42,067 nucleotides of DNA, from positions 1-42,067 of IMG/VR virus record IMGVR_UViG_3300017776_000036; one strand, 5' to 3'. The notes beneath the pieces are model-generated. The model was not told the origin of the DNA. It did not search any database and saw only the letters and a list, made by a program, of their open reading frames with translations. The DNA comes from a virus. Positions 27,238 to 35,477 of this stretch are shown in pieces. The position numbers and the translations under genes were made by a program. Every line of letters starts with the position of its first letter. The stretch's first letter is position 1.

Positions 27238-28949
27238 TACATTTTAAATCATGTAAGTGGAAGAATTTTCTATCCACTGGCGACGAATTTATTGAAATAA
27301 AACTTGACAAATCCCCCACCACTCTTATCGTAGGCCAAAATGGCGCTGGTAAATCAACCTTGCTAGATGCATTATCGTTTGGTCTCTTTGGTAAACCCCA
27401 TAGAGATATAGGTAAATACCAGCTTATTAATTCCATCAATGAAAGAAAAGCTCTAGTAGAAGTAGAGTTTGACATCGGTAATGCTGAATTTAAAATTGTA
27501 AGAGGTATTAAACCTAACAAGTTTGAAATCTGGCAGAATGGTAATATGATTAATCAAGCATCTAATGCAAGGGACTTTCAAAAATTCTTAGAAACCAATA
27601 TTCTGAAACTTAATCATAAGAGTTTTCATCAGGTGGTTGTTTTGGGTAGTAGTTCATTTATTCCGTTTATGCAACTACCAGCATGGAGCCGTAGAGCAGT
27701 AATTGAAGACCTACTTGATATACAGATATTCTCTAAGATGAATATGCTATTAAAAGAAAGGAATTCAAAGATACGTGATGAACTGACCGATATTAACCAT
27801 CAGATTGAGTTATATAAGACAAAGATGGAATCGCAAGAGAAGTATATCAAAGATCTGCAGTCTATTAATAAAGATATGATAGAACAGAAGCGATTGTCTA
27901 TGGAAGAACATAAGGTTGAAATCGGTAAACTGTTTGAAGAATCAAAGACCGTAGGGAAGAACCTAACTGCACTATTACAGGCTGAAGAGAAATCACAGAC
28001 GGTATTTATGGACAGGATGTCAGATATCAAATCTGCACAAACTCAGAATAATAGCAAGATTAAGGCGTTAGTCAAAGATGCAAGATTCTTTGAAGATAAT
28101 GATAATTGTCCTACTTGTGAACAAGAAATCACGGTTGATATCAAAAAGGCAAAACTGGACGACATTAAGAAAACTGCCTCAGATGTCCAAAGTGATATTA
28201 AGAATATAGAGAAAGAAGTTGCCATTGCAGAAAAGGAAGGCAATGAAATCAAGAATAAATTAAATGAATTAAGACAGAGACAGCAACGCATTAATTCAAA
28301 TAATGATAAGATATCAGTCATTCAAAAAGAAGTAGATAAGATACAAAAAGAGATTACAAATTTATCTGGCCAGTCTGGTGACCTTAAAGGTGCTAAAAAG
28401 GAACTAGAATCTATCAGAAATTCTAAGGATAGTTCAACTGAAAAGAAACTAGCATTTGTAGAAGAACGAACCTATAATGAAGTTATTGGAGAGATGTTAA
28501 AGGATACCGGCATTAAGACCAAAGTCATCAAGCAGTATTTACCAGTAATGAATAGGTTAATTAATCAGTATCTACAAGTACTGGACTTTTTTGTGGCATT
28601 CCATTTGGACGAAAATTTTAATGAGACTATCAGATCAAGGCATCGCGACTCGTTTAACTATGCGTCATTCTCGGAAGGTGAGAAACAAAGAATTGATTTA
28701 TCTTTGCTGTTTACATGGAGACAGATTGCAAAGATGAAGAATAGTGCTGCAACCAACCTTCTTATCCTCGATGAAACATTTGATTCTAGTTTGGATGTGG
28801 ATGGGGTAGAAAACCTAACCAAAATCCTAAGTACGCTAGATGATAATTCTAATGTCTTTATTATATCACATAAGGGCGACCTATTAGAGAACAAGTTCCG
28901 TAGCAAGATCGAGTTCTTCAAACATAAGAATTTCAGCAAAATACGTTAA
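27234..28949 (+). CDS. 46: Recombination ATPase subunit gp46 (Rad50-like)
   Basis: 571 aa (T4: 560). ABC/SMC-type ATPase: Walker A VGQNGAGKS (34-41), two long coiled-coil arms, zinc hook CPTC (292-295), signature SFSEGEKQR near 480, and Walker B LLILDETFD near 510. It forms the MR complex with gp47. The ATGA overlap makes stoichiometric translation likely. The stop codon is followed at once by a 9-bp hairpin. Confidence 0.94.
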   Translation: MIHFKSCKWKNFLSTGDEFIEIKLDKSPTTLIVGQNGAGKSTLLDALSFGLFGKPHRDIGKYQLINSINERKALVEVEFDIGNAEFKIVRGIKPNKFEIWQNGNMINQASNARDFQKFLETNILKLNHKSFHQVVVLGSSSFIPFMQLPAWSRRAVIEDLLDIQIFSKMNMLLKERNSKIRDELTDINHQIELYKTKMESQEKYIKDLQSINKDMIEQKRLSMEEHKVEIGKLFEESKTVGKNLTALLQAEEKSQTVFMDRMSDIKSAQTQNNSKIKALVKDARFFEDNDNCPTCEQEITVDIKKAKLDDIKKTASDVQSDIKNIEKEVAIAEKEGNEIKNKLNELRQRQQRINSNNDKISVIQKEVDKIQKEITNLSGQSGDLKGAKKELESIRNSKDSSTEKKLAFVEERTYNEVIGEMLKDTGIKTKVIKQYLPVMNRLINQYLQVLDFFVAFHLDENFNETIRSRHRDSFNYASFSEGEKQRIDLSLLFTWRQIAKMKNSAATNLLILDETFDSSLDVDGVENLTKILSTLDDNSNVFIISHKGDLLENKFRSKIEFFKHKNFSKIR

Positions 28950-28975
28950 GTTATATAAAATCCCCCTTATATAAC
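28950..28975 (+). other. 3' hairpin after gp46
   Basis: GTTATATAA (28950-28958) and TTATATAAC (28967-28975) pair perfectly around a loop ending in five C. No T-run follows, so it is more likely a message-end or stability hairpin than a strong terminator. Confidence 0.55.
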
Positions 28976-28990
28976 AAAATATTCTTAAAA

Positions 28991-29008
28991 TGTTACACAA
29001 TTGTAACA
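28991..29008 (+). promoter_or_regulatory. Putative operator, copy 1
   Basis: TGTTACACAATTGTAACA: TGTTAC/GTAACA arms. The same 18 bases occur at 31240-31257. It ends 8 bp before the -35 box of the promoter at 29017. The binding protein is unknown. Confidence 0.7.
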
Positions 29009-29016
29009 AAAAAGTG

Positions 29017-29045
29017 TTGACAAATACGGCTAATTGTAGTACAAT
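29017..29045 (+). promoter_or_regulatory. Early sigma70-type promoter for the VWA gene
   Basis: TTGACA, 17 bp, TACAAT followed by ATACC. Start of a 29-nt leader with AAGGAG before ATG 29075. Upstream lies the palindrome at 28991. Confidence 0.88.
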
Positions 29046-29074
29046 ATACCTATATTCAAAGATAAGGAGTGGAT

Positions 29075-31219
29075 ATGACAAAATCAACATTACTACCCAA
29101 ACTACTCGCAAAAGAGAATGTTACCATCAAGCACGGTAACTATAAGACTGCGTGGTTTGATATTAAGAATCGTGTCTTAGGACTACCACTGTGGGAAGAT
29201 ATGCACAAGGATGTATATGACCTATTTGTTGGTCATGAAGTTGGACATGCACTGGAGACACCCTTCGAAGGATGGCATGATAGTCCCGAGAAGTTAAAGG
29301 GATGTCCTAGGTCTTATATTAATGTTGTAGAAGACGCTAGAATTGAAAGAAAAATACAAGCTAGATATCCTGGTCTCGTCGGATGTTTCAACAGAGGCTA
29401 CAAACAACTTCTTGATAGAGAATTCTTTGGTCCACTTGATGACCTAGATTGGGATGAAATCAAGTTGATTGATAAAATTAATCTTAAAACCAAACTCGGC
29501 ACTAAGTTGGAAGTACCTTTCAGTGTTGAAGAAAAGGTGTTCTTGGATAGATCACTTAACACATCAACCTTTGATGAAGTGCTCGATTTAGTCAGAGACA
29601 TCTTGACATGGACAAAAGAAAATCAAGAAGAGCTTATTCAGAAACCAGAACCAGCCCCTGCTCCTTCACTAGACAGTGATGATATAGAACAAGAACAAGA
29701 ACAAGAACAACAACAAGGTCAAGGAGGACACGATGATTATGAACAAGAAAATACTGAAGATGAACAATCCTCAACTAATGATGAAGTTGGTCAAACTGAA
29801 CAACCAGAGCCAGAAACAGAAGAAACAGTCTCTGCCGCCCCTATTGAACCTACGCATTCAGAAGACGATATTTCAATTACCGATACTATTTTTAGGGAAA
29901 AAGAAAAATCACTAGTTGAAGTAGATAGACATGGCAATCAGCCAGTTTACTTGGATGATGTTAATAAGGATATCATCTCTAAGGCAGTAATTGATTTCTC
30001 TACCCTTAATGAGGCAAGAAAAACCCATGAATCCAAAAGAAAAGAACTAGACGGAGAGTGGTACACAGAATTCGATTATTCGGAATTCCCACAACATCTT
30101 AAAAATATCAAGAAGAATGTTCAAGTTGCTGTAAAGGAATTTGAAATGAGAAAAGCGGCATACAGATACACTAGAGCACAGACTGCAAAAACTGGCACAA
30201 TTGATGTGAACAAGTTATGGTCTTACAAGACTAACGAAGACATCTTCTTTACTGCTACTAAACTGGCAGATGCAAAGAATCACGGAATGATGCTTCTAAT
30301 TGATATGTCTGGCTCCATGGCTAGTTCTATGCACCATGTAATGGATCAAGTCATGCACTTGGTAATGTTTTGTAAGGCAGTTAATATCCCGTTTGAAGTT
30401 TACGGTTTTACTTCAACCAATCCTAACCTAGAGTGGGATCAATTGCAAGGTATGGACGTTCCATTTGAAATCGATGGATTATCAATGCCACTTATTTGTT
30501 CATCAAGTCTTAATAAGGCTGACTTTGCCGAGTCAATGAAACATATGTACAAAAGGGCATCCACTTCAAGAAATTCATGGGGTGACCTATGTAAATTTGA
30601 AGAATGGGGTTCAACACCTTTAAATCAAGCATTAATTGTTTCACATCACTTGGTTAAGAAATTCAAAAGAAAGCATGGTGTTGAAAAGATGAACTTCATC
30701 ACATTTACCGATGGTGATGCAAACAGAATTTCCCAGTACTATGGCAGAAACGAACTCGTGGAAACATTCTACCCCGACAGACACAACGCTGTGATTATGG
30801 TTGATGGTAGTAGAGTGAAGACCACAACTGGTTCTAGGCAAGTAACCAAGAGTCTGCTAGAGAACATGAAAAAGAAATATGGCACTAACAACATCGGATT
30901 CTTTATGGCCGATGATTCCAGTGCATGGAGACAAAGACTTTGGATTGTGTCAGAGGAATTGGGGATGTATTCGGAAGAGTATAAGTCAAATGCTAATAAA
31001 GAATACAGAAAGAACAAGTGTGTTCATGCCCAGAGTGTATTAGGTTATTCCGAATACTACCTAGTCAAAGGCGGTAATCATCTGGCGACAGAAGAGGACG
31101 GGTTCGAGGTAAAAGAAGATGCTTCAAATGCTAATATCAGAAACGCATTTAAGAAGTTTGCCAAGAGTAAGAAACAGAACAAAATTCTAATGACCAAGTT
31201 TGGTAAGGCGGTTGCTTGA
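29075..31219 (+). CDS. HExxH metallopeptidase-like/VWA protein, CobT-like partner of the MoxR ATPase
   Basis: 714 aa. ATG 29075 is chosen because AAGGAG (29064-29069) is 5 nt upstream; an in-frame GTG at 29069 is less likely. N-terminal domain: HEVGH at 54-58 followed by NVVEDARIE (83-91), the ligand pattern of a zinc metallopeptidase. Residues ~195-260 are a low-complexity E/Q-rich linker. The C-terminal half is a von Willebrand A domain with the MIDAS motif DMSGS (410-414) and a later FTDGD. Such proteins work with MoxR-type AAA+ ATPases, here the next gene. In phages it is often labelled CobT, but no other cobalt-chelatase gene is here. The substrate is unknown. Confidence 0.8.
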   Translation: MTKSTLLPKLLAKENVTIKHGNYKTAWFDIKNRVLGLPLWEDMHKDVYDLFVGHEVGHALETPFEGWHDSPEKLKGCPRSYINVVEDARIERKIQARYPGLVGCFNRGYKQLLDREFFGPLDDLDWDEIKLIDKINLKTKLGTKLEVPFSVEEKVFLDRSLNTSTFDEVLDLVRDILTWTKENQEELIQKPEPAPAPSLDSDDIEQEQEQEQQQGQGGHDDYEQENTEDEQSSTNDEVGQTEQPEPETEETVSAAPIEPTHSEDDISITDTIFREKEKSLVEVDRHGNQPVYLDDVNKDIISKAVIDFSTLNEARKTHESKRKELDGEWYTEFDYSEFPQHLKNIKKNVQVAVKEFEMRKAAYRYTRAQTAKTGTIDVNKLWSYKTNEDIFFTATKLADAKNHGMMLLIDMSGSMASSMHHVMDQVMHLVMFCKAVNIPFEVYGFTSTNPNLEWDQLQGMDVPFEIDGLSMPLICSSSLNKADFAESMKHMYKRASTSRNSWGDLCKFEEWGSTPLNQALIVSHHLVKKFKRKHGVEKMNFITFTDGDANRISQYYGRNELVETFYPDRHNAVIMVDGSRVKTTTGSRQVTKSLLENMKKKYGTNNIGFFMADDSSAWRQRLWIVSEELGMYSEEYKSNANKEYRKNKCVHAQSVLGYSEYYLVKGGNHLATEEDGFEVKEDASNANIRNAFKKFAKSKKQNKILMTKFGKAVA

Positions 31220-31239
31220 TAGAACATTTGGTTATAAAA

Positions 31240-31257
31240 TGTTACACAATTGTAACA
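31240..31257 (+). promoter_or_regulatory. Putative operator, copy 2
   Basis: Identical 18-base TGTTACACAATTGTAACA to copy 1. Here it ends 19 bp before the -35 box, 11 bp (one helical turn) further than copy 1. The flanking AAAAAAGT is duplicated in the gap. Confidence 0.7.
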
Positions 31258-31276
31258 AAAAAGTTTAAAAAAAGTG

Positions 31277-31305
31277 TTGACAAAGGTGTGTTTTTTTGAT
31301 ATAAT
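31277..31305 (+). promoter_or_regulatory. Early sigma70-type promoter for the MoxR/CobS-like gene
   Basis: Full consensus TTGACA, 17 bp, TATAAT, then ATACCTATATTAAATGATAAGGAGT, nearly the same leader as the VWA gene. Confidence 0.9.
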
Positions 31306-31336
31306 ATACCTATATTAAATGATAAGGAGTTAAATT

Positions 31337-32500
31337 ATGAATGAAGTGAAAATATCAACCCAAAATATTATCAAGAAATTGGTAACAACGTATCCAGACC
31401 AAACGCAGTTCAGGAAGAATGTGATTGTGGATACAGCCAAGGCCATGGGTTATAGAGGCCCAGATTGGTATGACCTAATCGATGGCGAGAATAGAGTCAA
31501 GATCGGTACTTACGATTTAAGTGCCATGATTGATACAGTTAAACCTACAATGAGTACAGAAGTGGTGAACACTATGGATCCGGCACCAACAGTTGCCAAA
31601 ATGCAATCAATTGTAAACGATGAGAAGTCATTTGCCAAAGTTGACCCAACCTTTGTACCTTGGGGCGCTTTCGGAGATGTTGTTAAAATCATCAAGTCCG
31701 AGATGTTCTACCCTGTGTATATCAGTGGCTTATCTGGTAACGGTAAGACATTCATGGTCGAACAAGCGGCCGCTAAATTAAACAGAGAGTTTATTAGGGT
31801 TCAGATTAACCCAGAAACAGACGAGGACGATTTACTTGGTGGATTCAGACTTATTAATGGAGAAACTATTTTCTCTAAAGGCCCAGTTCTTAAAGCTATG
31901 GAGAATGGGGCAATTCTACTGCTCGATGAAATTGATAGAGCTACAAATAAAATTATGTGTTTACAAGGTATCCTTGAAGGCAAACCTGTCCTTGTTAAAA
32001 AGACGGGTGAGACAATTACTCCAGCGCCTGGATTTAATGTAATCGCAACGGCCAATACCAAGGGTAAGGGTTCGGAAGATGGCAGATTCACCGCGGCATC
32101 AATTATTGACGATGCCTTCTTGGAAAGATTTACAGTGGCCGTTGACCAACAATTCCCTTCACAGGCGATTGAAAAGAAAATCGTTTCAAAACATATGGAA
32201 AAGTTTGATACGGTTGACCCATCATTTGCAGAGAATCTTGTGGCATGGGCAGATATCATCAGAAAGACATTCTATGATGATGGCGTTGACGAAGTTATTT
32301 CAACAAGAAGGCTCTGTCATATTGTGCAAACCTTCTCTATCTTTAAAGATAAAATGAAGTCCATCGACCTATGTATTGCAAGGTTTGACGATGATACTAA
32401 ACTGGCTTTCTTGGATCTCTACTCTAAAGTGGATCAGGGAGTCACATTTGATGAACCTACAACTGAGGATAATAATGAAGAACACCAAAACGAATTTTAA
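31337..32500 (+). CDS. cobS: MoxR/CobS-like AAA+ ATPase
   Basis: 387 aa. Walker A GLSGNGKT (131-138), Walker B LLLDEID (D197 region), sensor segment NVIATANTKGKGS and DAFLERF arginine-finger region. The first ~110 residues are a helical adaptor domain; the C-terminus is acidic. Marine T4-like phages carry this gene as 'cobS', after the cobalt-chelatase ATPase. With the VWA/HExxH neighbour it forms a MoxR-VWA pair that more generally remodels proteins or loads metal. AAGGAG 7 nt upstream fixes the start. The two genes share an operator and promoter type. The symbol is by resemblance only. Confidence 0.85.
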   Translation: MNEVKISTQNIIKKLVTTYPDQTQFRKNVIVDTAKAMGYRGPDWYDLIDGENRVKIGTYDLSAMIDTVKPTMSTEVVNTMDPAPTVAKMQSIVNDEKSFAKVDPTFVPWGAFGDVVKIIKSEMFYPVYISGLSGNGKTFMVEQAAAKLNREFIRVQINPETDEDDLLGGFRLINGETIFSKGPVLKAMENGAILLLDEIDRATNKIMCLQGILEGKPVLVKKTGETITPAPGFNVIATANTKGKGSEDGRFTAASIIDDAFLERFTVAVDQQFPSQAIEKKIVSKHMEKFDTVDPSFAENLVAWADIIRKTFYDDGVDEVISTRRLCHIVQTFSIFKDKMKSIDLCIARFDDDTKLAFLDLYSKVDQGVTFDEPTTEDNNEEHQNEF

Positions 32501-32768
32501 GTTTAATGAGGGAGCTCTCTGTGAAGAGCTCCTTAATTATATAAGTAAGACCTATGACGGGCACTACAGCAAGAATAAATTTCAGTCAACTGAGTTTATT
32601 ATTGATTGTGGTCATGGCATGGGATTTGCTCTAGGTAATGTACTAAAGTATACACAACGATACGGCAAGAAGGACGGATATAATAGGGCTGACCTATTAA
32701 AGATACTACACTACGCTATCATTGCTCTTAATGTACATGATGAACATCACAAAGACCTTGACAAATAA
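32475..32768 (+). CDS. DUF3310-like small protein
   Basis: 97 aa from ATG 32475, inside the end of the MoxR gene (26-nt overlap). The segment GFALGNVLKYTQRYGKKDGYNRADLLKILHYAI fits the DUF3310 pattern (LGN-x-KY-x-x-R-x-GKK ... DL-x-KA-x-xY) seen in many phages next to nucleotide or DNA metabolism genes. Biochemical role unknown. The -35 of the gp45 promoter lies in its last codons. Confidence 0.7.
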   Translation: MKNTKTNFKFNEGALCEELLNYISKTYDGHYSKNKFQSTEFIIDCGHGMGFALGNVLKYTQRYGKKDGYNRADLLKILHYAIIALNVHDEHHKDLDK

Positions 32769-32786
32769 GGTATTGCGTGGTATAAT
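32758..32786 (+). promoter_or_regulatory. Early sigma70-type promoter for gp45
   Basis: TTGACA, 17 bp, TATAAT, followed by ATAAC. The -35 overlaps the end of the DUF3310-like gene. Confidence 0.88.
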
Positions 32787-32812
32787 ATAACTATTGAAAT
32801 GAAGGAGAATAT

Positions 32813-33484
32813 ATGATTATTTCAGACGATACCCTAAAGGTATTACAAAACTTTGCTAGTGTTAATCCTAACCTAGTACTAAAACCTGGCCAAAAAGTGA
32901 AAACAATATCAGAGGCTAAAAATATTATGGCCATTGCTGATATCACTGAGGACTTTCCATTGGAGTTCGGAGTCTATGACTTAAACGAATTTCTATCTGT
33001 CCATGGCCTTATCGAGAATGCTTCCTTATCGTTTGATGACAAGTCTTTGACTATGTCTAATGGCGATCAGAAGATCAAATACTACTTTGCTGAGACAGAA
33101 ATTCTTACACAACCACAGAAAGACATTACTATGCCTAATGCGGAAGTTGGGATTACACTAAGTGAACAAGTACTTGATCAAATTAAAAAGGCCGCCTCTG
33201 TCCTAGGGCATATGGAATTATCCCTAAGTGGAGACAATGGGGTAGTCACAGCAAGTGTCTTAGACGTTAAAGACTCTACTGCTAATACCTTTGATATTGT
33301 GGTAGACAAAGATAATACTTGTAAAGATACATTTAATTTTGTGGTTAATATCCCAAATCTAAAACTACTGCCTGGTGATTATTTTGTTTCAATCAGCTCT
33401 AAGTTGATTTCAAACTGGCAAAATACTAATTACCCAGTAGAATATTTTATTGCACTAGAAAGAACTAGTAGCTATGGTGTATAA
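32813..33484 (+). CDS. 45: Sliding clamp gp45
   Basis: 223 aa (T4: 228). Matches gp45 along the length: LKVLQNFASVNPNLVLKPGQ at the N-terminus, FPLEFGVYDLNEFLSV, and DTFNFVVNIPNLKLLPGDYFV near the C-terminus. A trimeric clamp for polymerase gp43; in T4 it also activates late transcription with gp55/gp33. AAGGAG precedes ATG 32813. The stop codon is embedded in a late-promoter octamer. Unlike T4, gp45 is separated from gp44 by two extra genes. Confidence 0.93.
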   Translation: MIISDDTLKVLQNFASVNPNLVLKPGQKVKTISEAKNIMAIADITEDFPLEFGVYDLNEFLSVHGLIENASLSFDDKSLTMSNGDQKIKYYFAETEILTQPQKDITMPNAEVGITLSEQVLDQIKKAASVLGHMELSLSGDNGVVTASVLDVKDSTANTFDIVVDKDNTCKDTFNFVVNIPNLKLLPGDYFVSISSKLISNWQNTNYPVEYFIALERTSSYGV

Positions 33485-33487
33485 ATA
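33480..33487 (+). promoter_or_regulatory. T4-type late promoter for the 85-aa gene
   Basis: Perfect TATAAATA overlapping the gp45 stop codon and running into TATAATATAC without a matching -35. Starts a ~100-nt leader with two hairpins. Confidence 0.75.
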
Positions 33488-33506
33488 TAATATACACAAC
33501 CAGAAT

Positions 33507-33526
33507 TCTCCATATTATTATGGAGA
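33507..33526 (+). other. First leader hairpin of the 85-aa gene
   Basis: TCTCCAT (33507-33513) pairs with ATGGAGA (33520-33526) around a 6-nt loop, ~14 nt from the predicted late start. Confidence 0.6.
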
Positions 33527-33531
33527 TAATA

Positions 33532-33560
33532 AGGGAAGTGCCGAATGGTCGGGCTTCCTT
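33532..33560 (+). other. Second leader hairpin, TGCCGAAT-NN-TCGGG type
   Basis: Outer stem of GGGAAG with CTTCCT, an asymmetric TG/G internal loop, inner CCGA/TCGG stem and a 4-nt loop. The same inner core and asymmetry occur in the hsp20 leader (35985-36017) with a different outer stem sequence. Confidence 0.65.
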
Positions 33561-33593
33561 AAATTAGTCTAAACTTTGCAAAGGAGAAGAAAC

Positions 33594-33851
33594 ATGACTG
33601 AAGAAGTAAACGCAGTTGAAACTGCAGAAACAGAGGCACCTCAACTGTCTCTACAAGACATCGCAACGATGGTACAAATTATTGATGTTTGTTCCAAGCG
33701 CGGTGGCTTCGAAGGCCAAGAACTGGAAGCAGTCGGGTCGTTGAGAAACAGAGTTGTTGCATTCTTAAATGCAGCTGCTCCTAAAGACGGTGAAGCACCA
33801 ACAGGTGATATGCCAGTCGAAGAAGAAGATTCTGATTCAGCCGAATCTTAA
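33594..33851 (+). CDS. 85-aa unknown late protein, probably abundant
   Basis: 85 aa from ATG 33594 (AAGGAG at 33581-33586). Acidic and alanine-rich ends flank a conserved-looking core: LSLQDIATMVQIIDVC, then RGGFEGQELEAVGSLRNRVVAFL. Similar short helical proteins occur in marine T4-like phages, from memory. It has a late promoter, two leader hairpins, a strong ribosome site and a UUCG terminator, so it is a single-gene late unit between clamp and clamp loader. A virion or head-internal protein would fit; function unknown. Confidence 0.72.
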   Translation: MTEEVNAVETAETEAPQLSLQDIATMVQIIDVCSKRGGFEGQELEAVGSLRNRVVAFLNAAAPKDGEAPTGDMPVEEEDSDSAES

Positions 33852-33857
33852 TCTCAC

Positions 33858-33882
33858 GGGGCCTTCGGGCCCCTCACTTTTT
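33858..33882 (+). terminator. Rho-independent terminator after the 85-aa gene
   Basis: GGGGCC pairs with GGCCCC around UUCG, followed after four bases by TTTTT. Same tetraloop design as the gp23 terminator. Confidence 0.88.
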
Positions 33883-33901
33883 ATTATTAAGGAATTATAT
33901 T

Positions 33902-34159
33902 ATGGATCGAAATGAAACATCTCGCCTTATCGAGGCACTCAAACGTGGTACTGTAACAGTTACCTTCAACAAAATCAACACTGGCGAAGTCCGTGTAATG
34001 CCATGCACTCTGAATCAAGTAGTGCTGGAAGCGCATGGGGTTAAGACAGCAATTAATGAAATTAGTCCCGAGTCTGACCATTTGGCAGCATGGGCTCTCG
34101 ACAAGGAGGCTTGGAGGTCTTTCCGACTTTCCACAGTTACTGGTTGGGAGGTACTCTAA
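33902..34159 (+). CDS. DUF2693-like small protein
   Basis: 85 aa. Small beta-rich protein: GTVTVTFNKINTGEVRVMPCTL, then SDHLAAWALDKEAWRSFRLSTV, the pattern of the DUF2693 family (host-and-phage protein of unknown role, often ending WRSFR-V). AAGGA before the ATG. The stop overlaps the gp44 start (TAATG), so it is translationally coupled to the clamp loader. Confidence 0.72.
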   Translation: MDRNETSRLIEALKRGTVTVTFNKINTGEVRVMPCTLNQVVLEAHGVKTAINEISPESDHLAAWALDKEAWRSFRLSTVTGWEVL

Positions 34160-35094
34160 TGGATGATTTTCTATGGGTAGAGAAGTACCGACCTCAAAAA
34201 ATTGACGATTGTATATTACCTAAATCAATCAAGAAAACTTTTGAAGATATTGTTAAAGGAGGTGACCTACACAATATGCTTCTAACCGGTACGGCCGGTA
34301 CAGGTAAGACTACAATCGCCAAGGCTTTATGTAATGAGCTCGATCTTGATTACTTACTGATTAATGGATCAGAAGAATCGGGTATTGATACACTCCGAAA
34401 TAAAATTAAGAAGTTTGCCTCATCGGTCTCCTTACAAGGTGGCTATAAAGTAGTGATACTTGATGAGGCCGACTACCTTAATCCACAATCAACCCAACCT
34501 GCTTTACGTGGCTTTATTGAAGAATTTAGTGCGAACTGTAGGTTTATTCTGACTTGTAATTTTAAGAATCGAATCATTGAGCCTTTACACAGTAGGTGTT
34601 CTGTTATTGAATTTAATATGTCAAAGAAGGATTCCGGCACACTCTGTGCGGAGTTCCTAAAACGTATACAGTTAATCCTAGATACAGAACAAGTATCATA
34701 TGAAGTTCCTGTTATTGCAGAACTGATTATGAAACATATGCCAGACTGGCGTAGGGTATTAAATGAATTGCAAAGGTATTCAGTATCTGGCACAATTGAT
34801 ACAGGTATATTGGTTACCCTATCAGATGTATCAGTTAACGAATTGATGAATTCACTTAAACGCAAAGATTTCAAAAAGATGCGCCAATGGGTTGCAGATA
34901 ACATTGACACAGAACCAGCTGCTGTATTTCGTAAGATATATGACAATATGGGTGAACATGTTGAACCTCAATCCATTCCTCAGCTAGTGCTCATACTTGC
35001 TGACTACCAGTATAAGAATGCCTTTGTGGCCGATCACGAACTAAACCTCGTGGCTTGTTGCACAGAAATTATGGCTGGAGTTAAATTTAAATGA
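34159..35094 (+). CDS. 44: Clamp loader ATPase gp44
   Basis: 311 aa (T4: 319). Start at 34159 gives MDDFLWVEKYRP, the classic gp44/RFC opening. AAA+ motifs: Walker A GTAGTGKT (44-51), Walker B VVILDEAD near 100, sensor TCNFKN, arginine finger HSRCSVIEF. Four copies with one gp62 load the gp45 clamp. Overlaps the upstream DUF2693 gene and gp62 (ATGA). Confidence 0.95.
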   Translation: MDDFLWVEKYRPQKIDDCILPKSIKKTFEDIVKGGDLHNMLLTGTAGTGKTTIAKALCNELDLDYLLINGSEESGIDTLRNKIKKFASSVSLQGGYKVVILDEADYLNPQSTQPALRGFIEEFSANCRFILTCNFKNRIIEPLHSRCSVIEFNMSKKDSGTLCAEFLKRIQLILDTEQVSYEVPVIAELIMKHMPDWRRVLNELQRYSVSGTIDTGILVTLSDVSVNELMNSLKRKDFKKMRQWVADNIDTEPAAVFRKIYDNMGEHVEPQSIPQLVLILADYQYKNAFVADHELNLVACCTEIMAGVKFK

Positions 35095-35477
35095 GCAATC
35101 CATTTGATTATGTAAACAGCATTAATATCACTAAGAAGGATATAATGCCAGATGATATAGCAGAGAAAGGTTATCCACCATTCATGGTTAATAGAGCCTT
35201 ATCCTATTTTACGGATACGGTTCTCTTTGCCAATGAAATGAATATAAACCATCACATAGACAACAAGCTTCAATATCATTTTCTTATAAATATAATTAAG
35301 AAGAAGAAAAGGTTTTCCAAGTGGCTAAAACCACAAGAGGTTGAGAACCTAGAGCTCATTAAAGAATATTATGGATATAGTAATGAAAAAGCTAAATCCG
35401 TTTTACCATTATTTAATGATGAACATATTGAAACATTGAAACAAAGGATTTATAAAGGTGGAAAACGAAAATATTGA
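35091..35477 (+). CDS. 62: Clamp loader small subunit gp62
   Basis: 128 aa, short against T4 gp62 (187 aa). Identified from position between gp44 and regA and from NPFDYVNSINITKKDIM and the segment PFMVNRALSYFTDTVLFANEMN, typical of marine gp62. It completes the gp44/gp62 loader. Starts by ATGA overlap with gp44. An in-gene TATAAATA (35285) is judged chance. Confidence 0.85.
   Translation: MSNPFDYVNSINITKKDIMPDDIAEKGYPPFMVNRALSYFTDTVLFANEMNINHHIDNKLQYHFLINIIKKKKRFSKWLKPQEVENLELIKEYYGYSNEKAKSVLPLFNDEHIETLKQRIYKGGKRKY

Noticed and set aside
31337-32500. Reading the MoxR gene as proof of a cobalamin auxiliary metabolism
   Set aside because: Only the ATPase and a VWA protein with an extra HExxH domain are present; no other cobalamin gene is in the window.
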